DNA of 64,000 bases, from positions 62,001-126,000 of the forward strand of contig NZ_VIRF01000065.1 in assembly GCF_008107685.1 (NCBI RefSeq). The letters are read 5' to 3'. Origin of the DNA: Novosphingobium sp. BW1 (lineage in GTDB: Bacteria > Pseudomonadota > Alphaproteobacteria > Sphingomonadales > Sphingomonadaceae). This document shows positions 63,891-64,000 of the stretch, piece after piece. The notes under the pieces were generated by a model, which saw only the letters and a list, made by a program, of their open reading frames with translations, was not told the origin of the DNA and searched no databases. A program made the translations under genes and the position numbers. Position 1 is the stretch's first letter. Each line of letters opens with the position of its first letter.

Positions 63891-64000
63891 CTATTCGGGC
63901 TTGCGCGCGATGTAGCAGGCGATCCCCCAGTGCCGGTTCTCGCCCTTCTCGACCTCGAAGCCGGCTTCGCGCAGGGTGTCGAGGAAGTCCTTCTGGCCGA
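63891..64000 (-). CDS. C-terminal end of a probable SAM-dependent methyltransferase (partial)
   Basis: Only the last 36 codons are in the window. They read FLDTLREAGFEVEKGENRHWGIACYIARKPE, cut here as FLDTLREAGFEVEK and NRHWGIACYIARKPE, ending in TAG at 63893-63891. The pattern resembles the final strands of class I methyltransferases. The 5' part lies beyond the window edge, so the call is tentative. The 177-bp gap to the TonB receptor holds no other gene. Confidence 0.5.
   Translation of the reverse strand, partial: GQKDFLDTLREAGFEVEKGENRHWGIACYIARKPE

Overview
The window is GC-rich, densely coded bacterial DNA. Two TonB-dependent receptors, many CaiB-type CoA transferases, acyl-CoA dehydrogenases (ACADs) and SDRs, plus a Rieske oxygenase and a molybdenum hydroxylase, point to an alphaproteobacterium of the Sphingomonadales (Novosphingobium/Sphingobium-like). 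That placement is inferred from gene content only. No tRNA, rRNA, CRISPR array, IS transposase or phage gene was seen.

Almost everything is catabolic. 0-7 kb: a truncated enoyl-CoA hydratase meets a minus-strand operon (CoA transferase, 95-aa Cys protein, AMP-CoA ligase, CoA transferase, amidohydrolase), with a divergent SDR. 7-9.4 kb: a small exported protein with a strong terminator, a MarR regulator and a thiolase. 9.6-20.7 kb: exporter, cytochrome P450, TonB receptor, MFS permease, CMD-fold protein, free-standing lipoyl protein, Gfo/Idh oxidoreductase and a TPP-dependent E1 alpha/beta pair. 20.8-25.1 kb: two back-to-back long/short ACAD pairs, bracketed by inverted copies of a 113-bp repeat. 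25.3-35.2 kb: MFS, SDRs, TauD oxygenase, CoA ligase, Rieske oxygenase and methylmalonate-semialdehyde dehydrogenase. 35.4-42.8 kb: racemase-like CoA transferase, NPD-family flavoprotein, thiolase, SDR, ACAD, hydratase-fold protein and CoA transferase. 43-46.8 kb: a broken ACAD, then CitE-like lyase, CoA hydrolase/transferase and hydratase. 46.8-51.8 kb: MarR, SMP-30-like protein and a decay zone with remnants of hydantoinase B/A, P450, a two-component system and a porin, surrounding one intact SDR. 51.9-64 kb: GPH symporter, LysR, IorA/IorB-like molybdenum hydroxylase, FAD monooxygenase, alpha/beta-hydrolase-fold protein, KstD-like flavoprotein, 122-aa unknown, TonB receptor and the end of a methyltransferase.

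The genes would work together as uptake (TonB receptors, MFS), oxygenation (P450, Rieske, TauD, FAD monooxygenase, Mo-hydroxylase), CoA activation, and side-chain beta-oxidation to acetyl- and propionyl-type units. The long/short ACAD pairs are typical of steroid side-chain degradation, so a steroid or bulky terpenoid-like substrate is a reasonable guess; the sequence does not prove it.

Three signals are not explained by gene content. First, a family of about 113-bp intergenic elements, each with two 20-bp palindromes, usually 8-26 bp after a stop codon. Second, a 15-bp motif GATATCGC-S-R-N-GGCG upstream of five catabolic transcription units. Third, a lipoyl-carrier plus E1 system with no E2 in the window.
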